From Jacaranda mimosifolia (taxonomy: Eukaryota > Streptophyta > Magnoliopsida > Lamiales > Bignoniaceae), in NCBI GenBank assembly GCA_018894105.1, contig CM032121.1, positions 21,548,730 through 21,612,729 of the forward strand: 64,000 nucleotides of DNA, given 5' to 3'. Position numbers and translations under genes: made by a program. The notes beneath the pieces were generated by a model that searched no databases, was not told the DNA's origin, and saw only the letters and a list, made by a program, of their open reading frames with translations. Shown here in pieces: positions 59,947 to 64,000 of this stretch (positions are counted from its first letter, which is position 1; each line of letters opens with the position of its first letter).

Positions 59947-61740
59947 GTATGTACATAAAATATATATTATTATCTTTATTATTTTATAATACATAATATC
60001 TGAAATATAATGTGTGAGCTAAATTTGCATACCGAAGAAGACATTGCCAACTCTGCAATCCATTCTTCAAGGGGGGAGCATTACAAGATGACAGACAACA
60101 ATTGGATAATGAAACGATTTTAAATTCTTTCTTTTTTTTTTCCCACTTCCCCATCATTCAAAAAGACAGACATTAATAAAACCACATAGTTTGTCAAACC
60201 ACTAGAAAGGACTTTGGCCTTATTATATGCTAGCTAGTTGTTACTACTTGTTTTGTCTTTATTCCTAGGAGACTTGTAATACTCAATATAGGACCCCATG
60301 AAATCAGTACAGAAAAGTTAATGGATACGTTCTATTTATAATTAAAATATTTAATTATTACGTTCTATTTCTAATTAAAATATTTAATTATTATTTTGAT
60401 TATTATTTCAGAACGCTGCAAAATTTTGGCCTTATATAATTTTTTTGTCCACATGATAAATAAGTATTAAATGTTTGCTTAGAAAACATCAGATAGTGGA
60501 TTAATATATACACTCAAGAATTTTTTGTTTAAGGGATATGCAAGGGATCTTTGATTTACAGTCCTCTATACTATGAAAAAAGGCCTTTTACTCCCATAAG
60601 TAGAAGTTGTTTCAATATCTTTGTCATTTTTCCAATATTTACCCTCCAAAAGGCATTTTAATATTAAAAAAAAAAAATAGTGCAATAATAATCTATTATT
60701 AAGTGTAGAAATGACAAAAATTTCAAATTGAGCAGTTCTTGCATCAACTTCTGAATAATCTATTGCTAAGGTACAATGATTGTTAAAATTGATTTTTTTA
60801 GTATTTATCTATACTATTTGTAAAATTAAATTATTTATTGTTTATCATTACTATTGATTTTGATATTATATAGTAAGATAAATTTATGCATAGAAAGACA
60901 ATACGTACCACGACTACTAGTATATCTAATAATCAAGTCATTTCGACCAACTTAATGACAATCGATATAGTCTTAGATATTTTAACATATTACAAAGTGC
61001 AAGGTTAGTAATAATCATAGCAACCAATTGAAATAAGACAATTTTACAGGATTGCATTTATTAGGTTTGAGAAAATATTTAAAAAATAATTTTTCATTGT
61101 AAAAATATCACATGAATTGCCACAAATCCATATTATTATATATATATATATATATCATAGTTTTGTGTTTATTTAATTACACAATTTTAAGATGCCAATC
61201 AAATCTATTGTGTTATTTTTAACAAGTATGGGGGTGGGGATGGGGTAAGGTATTTAATTTTTTTATTTGAACAGGACAAGCTTAATATCTTGATTTTAAT
61301 ATTTATTATAACCTCTTCAGTTGACACAATCTTTCCTGTTCAATTCCCTCTTAAAATTAATTTTTAATATTTATAATTCAGACATGACATGTAAAAAATA
61401 AATTAGATTACTTGGATTGGATAAATGGAGTCCAACTCGTGATGTGGAATATATAATATTAATCGAACTAATCTATTTATAAAATTTATAAAGCTTAATT
61501 GGACTGCAAACTAGTGACCCTAAAGTCCTAGACTCCGATTAATAAATTAGCTTCCGATTGGGTCTTTCTTAATTAAATTAAGTTTAATTTCAATTTATTT
61601 AATCATTGTAACACATTAAATTTCATTTGAGTTATTTTAAATGATAATGAGTGAGTTTTCAAATTTTATTGAATGAGCTTTTAAATAGTATTTTAAAATC
61701 AAATCTCAAATAGTTGAGTTATTTCCCAGATTCATATATA
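59945..61740. other. AT-rich spacer
   Basis: About 1.8 kb without ORFs of note. A 28-base block 'TTCTATTTATAATTAAAATATTTAATTATTA' is duplicated at about 60329 and 60363. A TA run lies at 61137-61155. Confidence 0.5.
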
Positions 61741-61892
61741 AATGTGACATTTATGAAACTTATACAATTTAATTAAATCAACTTCTTATATGTAAATGCA
61801 ACATGTATGAAACTTATACAATTTAATTAAATCAACTTCTTATATGTAAATGCAACATGTATGAAACTTATGCAATTTAATTAAATCAACTT
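61741..61892. repeat. 54-bp tandem repeat, three units
   Basis: Copies of ATGAAACTTATACAATTTAA begin at 61753, 61807 and 61861, exactly 54 bases apart. Units one and two differ slightly in the preceding 'AAATG(C/T)(A/G)ACAT' part; unit three is cut after 'ATCAACTTC'. Confidence 0.92.
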
Positions 61893-62211
61893 CCAGTTGG
61901 GTATCTATTACCAAATTAGCTTTAAATAATTAAATTAATCTATCACATGGACTAAATGGAGCCCAATTTCATATGAATTAATTCAATTAAATGAGCCATT
62001 TAGTGACATGAATAATGAAGAGCCACACTTTTAACAAAACAATTACATGAAGTACATGGAGTAGGGTCAAAAAATAACTGAAAGGTTTAAGTTTGATTTG
62101 AATTGTTCATTCAGTTTCAAATTATGCTTGAATTTAATTTAGTTATTAAAAAATAGCAACTTTAAATTACCAAGAGTTGAACATCCCAAACATAATATGA
62201 AAAATATTTAG

Positions 62212-63345
62212 GGATGCAATCATGGACAGGTCCAGGGGGGCAAGCAGGGGCCATTGCGCCCCCCCTCCCCCCCCCCCCCCCCCCCCCGCCCAACCAAATA
62301 ACTTATTATAAATAAATGCATATAAATACATATTAATTTTTTATTAATTATTTTTTAAATAATTTGAATTTTAAAAGATAAATTATATAATATTAATTAA
62401 AATAATTATTTTTAGATTCATTCATTAATTTCTAAAAGATCTAACTTTTCTTATTGGGTCTTAAATAAAAAATTAATTATTTAGATTTATAGGGTTGTAT
62501 TTAATTTATTTTTAACTAAAGATAAAACTAAAATTTATTGACTAAAGTTTTACCTTTTTTAATTTTGTAAAACTCAAAAGAATTTGCAGTTAAGCAATCA
62601 AGTTGTTGGCCTGGTGGCATCATCTTCACACATATAGCCGTAATAGGTTAGGAATTCAAAGCCTAACAAACTCTTGGTATGCATGTGTATAAATGAAAAA
62701 TGAAAAATAATTAAATTAGTGTCACTAGGTCACTTTCATTTTATGTAGTTGAAAAAAATATTATTGGTGTTTAGTTAAAGAAAACCTTAAGGAACTTTCA
62801 AAATAACCAAATCATCTTATTTTAACTTCAACGAGATTAAGATAAAAACAAATATAAGTAAATATTTAAAAGAAAAAATGGATTTTTCTTTATCTTTCAA
62901 GAGCTAAAATTGAAAAATCTTTTCCCTTATAAATATTGTGAAGAACAGTCTTAGAAAGCCTTAGGGCATATGAGACTTGCAAAACAACTAAAATATCTCA
63001 TTTTTTACCTTTAAGATTGAGATAAAAAGATAAAGGTAAGTGAATATATAAAAAAAAAATTGAAATTTTCTTTCGCTTTCGACGGCTACAACTGAAAGAA
63101 CTTTTTTCACTATTAATATTGTCAAGAACAGTCTTAGAAAAAAAAAATAGAAGATGAACTTTTTAGCGTTTGTTTAGTTACTTATATAGAGAAGATTGCA
63201 TTAAAATTTTGATAGTAATTCAGTTATTTTTAACTTTTATGAAAATATACATTCGAATTGTGAATTATGAAATTTATATTTGAACTTTTATATTCTAAAT
63301 TTTTGCACCCCCCCTTTCATTTCTGGATCCATCCCTGGATGAAAT
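62212..63345. mobile_element. C-rich-ended non-autonomous element, 9-bp TSD
   Basis: The element spans 62221-63336 (1.1 kb), flanked by 9-mers differing at one base: GGATGCAAT (62212-62220) and GGATGAAAT (63337-63345). The ends are loosely inverted: left GGACAGGTCCAGGGGGGC, right on the minus strand GGGATGGATCCAG with GGGGGGG inside. A 21-base poly-C run sits at 62267-62287. The core is AT-rich, has no ORF, and holds a roughly 180-bp duplication. The 9-bp duplication hints at Mutator affinity; the superfamily is not certain. Confidence 0.6.
62781..63145. repeat. About 180-bp diverged tandem duplication
   Basis: Two units (about 62781-62958 and 62959-63145) share, in order, 'CAACTAAAAT.TCTCATTTT', 'GAGATAAAAA', 'TTTTCTTT..CTTTC', 'CTGAAA' and AAGAACAGTCTTAGAAA at the end of each. 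They lie inside the C-rich-ended element. Confidence 0.65.
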
Positions 63346-63660
63346 TGAGTAGAGTTGAGTCGAGCTTTAGGAAAATTTTCAATCTCGAGCTTGATGAATT
63401 TAAAATTTTAAACTTGAGCTCAGCTCGGTTTAATTAAATTTAAATTACCAAGTGAATTGAAAATGATTGCAAGCTTGAGCTCAACTCAAAAAAATTATAG
63501 CAATACAATATATATTTATTAATAAAATAAAAATAATATTTAATTTTATATTGGCTCGCGAGTCTCAAGTCTAGAAATAGACTGTTTGAAATTGGCTTGA
63601 AATTGAGCTTGATTTCGATTTAGCTTGCCTTAAACTAGCTCAAGTTCAACTCATTTGCAT
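63346..63660. repeat. GAGCTTGAGCTC-rich repeat remnant
   Basis: Repeated 'GAGTCGAGCTT', 'TTGAGCTCAGCTCGG', 'CTTGAGCTCAACTC' and, inverted, 'CTAGCTCAAGTTCAACTC'. This is the texture of a common plant non-autonomous element, but its ends cannot be paired with certainty. Confidence 0.4.
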
Positions 63661-63728
63661 AAATATATATATATGTATATATATAGATATATATTTGATC
63701 ACTATAATATGTAAAATGAGGAACTTGA

Positions 63729-64000
63729 GTTAATCAAATCCCTGACATTGATAACAAGATTGCTAAGCTATCAAAAGTAGTGGAAGATATGCGTGCTACT
63801 AATGTTAAGACGGTGGAAGAAGCTAAGAGGAAAGATGACGAGGAAAAGAAGACAAGGGAAGAGGAAAGATTCAGGCTAGAACATGCTCTTGAGGAGGGCA
63901 GAAAAAAGAGAAGAAATGTTGCAGGGGACACTAAACAAAATATTTCAAGAGGTCAGTACACTAACCACTACATGCCTGGAAGATCTGAGCACGAGAGCCA
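63729..64000 (+). CDS. Partial charged coiled-coil ORF at window edge
   Basis: An uninterrupted plus-strand frame of 90 codons leaves the window; the first in-frame Met is at 63789. The protein is highly charged and heptad-like (KLSKVVEDMRATN, VEEAKRKDDEEKKTREEE, RLEHALEEGRKKRR), then turns Gly/Asn/Tyr-rich. Such coiled-coil segments occur in linker regions of plant retrotransposon gag proteins and in many host proteins, so no function is assigned. Base composition is less AT-rich than the flank, consistent with coding. The true start may lie in an upstream exon outside what I can see. Confidence 0.45.

Noticed and set aside
1..64000. tRNA, rRNA, snRNA or other structural RNA genes
   Set aside because: No conserved tRNA arms or A/B boxes in a plausible arrangement and no rRNA-like sequence were recognised; the tRNA-like TGGTATCAGAGC strings are retroelement primer sites.

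Overview
This window is transposon-dominated nuclear DNA from a flowering plant, most likely a eudicot. The main evidence is plant LTR retrotransposons primed by initiator tRNA-Met, CACTA, hAT, Harbinger and Mutator-like DNA elements, and a plant-specific VQ-motif gene. The DNA is AT-rich, with intronic-looking spacers and many TA microsatellites. I saw no rRNA or tRNA genes, no CRISPR array and no bacterial-style operons. Species cannot be named from the sequence.

Layout. 1-11742 is a junkyard of LTR retrotransposon pieces: a reverse-oriented family-A (Ty3/gypsy-like) LTR, the tail of another gypsy-like LTR, a family-B copia LTR with primer-binding site and leader, then a gypsy-like gag pseudogene joined without any pol to a 3.2 kb family-A LTR. 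11759-22054 is a structurally complete but dead family-B copia element on the minus strand. 22055-26194 holds gypsy-like gag debris with minisatellite-like arrays. 26195-32083 is CACTA-derived, including a 1.3 kb element with both ends visible. 32238-32950 is a hAT-type non-autonomous element with a perfect 8-bp target duplication. 33924-34496 (minus) is the only convincingly intact host gene, a VQ-motif protein resembling VQ29. 36779-44097 is a complete, decayed Ty1/copia element with a perfect 5-bp duplication. It and a hAT MITE at 44176-44662 both interrupt one open reading frame. 45978-47155 is a Harbinger/Tourist-like MITE carrying a solo LTR. 48136-53989 is a Mutator-like element with about 0.8 kb terminal inverted repeats, carrying a five-exon plant mobile domain (PMD) gene and, tail to tail with it, only the N-terminal part of a MURA-type transposase. 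54000-64000 is mostly unassigned repeat-like sequence plus another family-A LTR piece, a 54-bp tandem repeat, a C-rich non-autonomous element and a coiled-coil ORF that leaves the window.

How it fits together. The VQ gene would act in WRKY-linked transcriptional control in the nucleus. Almost everything else is mobile DNA. Coding regions of the elements are inactivated mostly by changes of the C-to-T/G-to-A type (lost Trp and Gln codons, Asp to Asn at catalytic sites), as expected for methylated, silenced transposons. The most interesting object is the PMD-carrying Mutator-like element: the PMD gene is nearly intact while the transposase core is missing.
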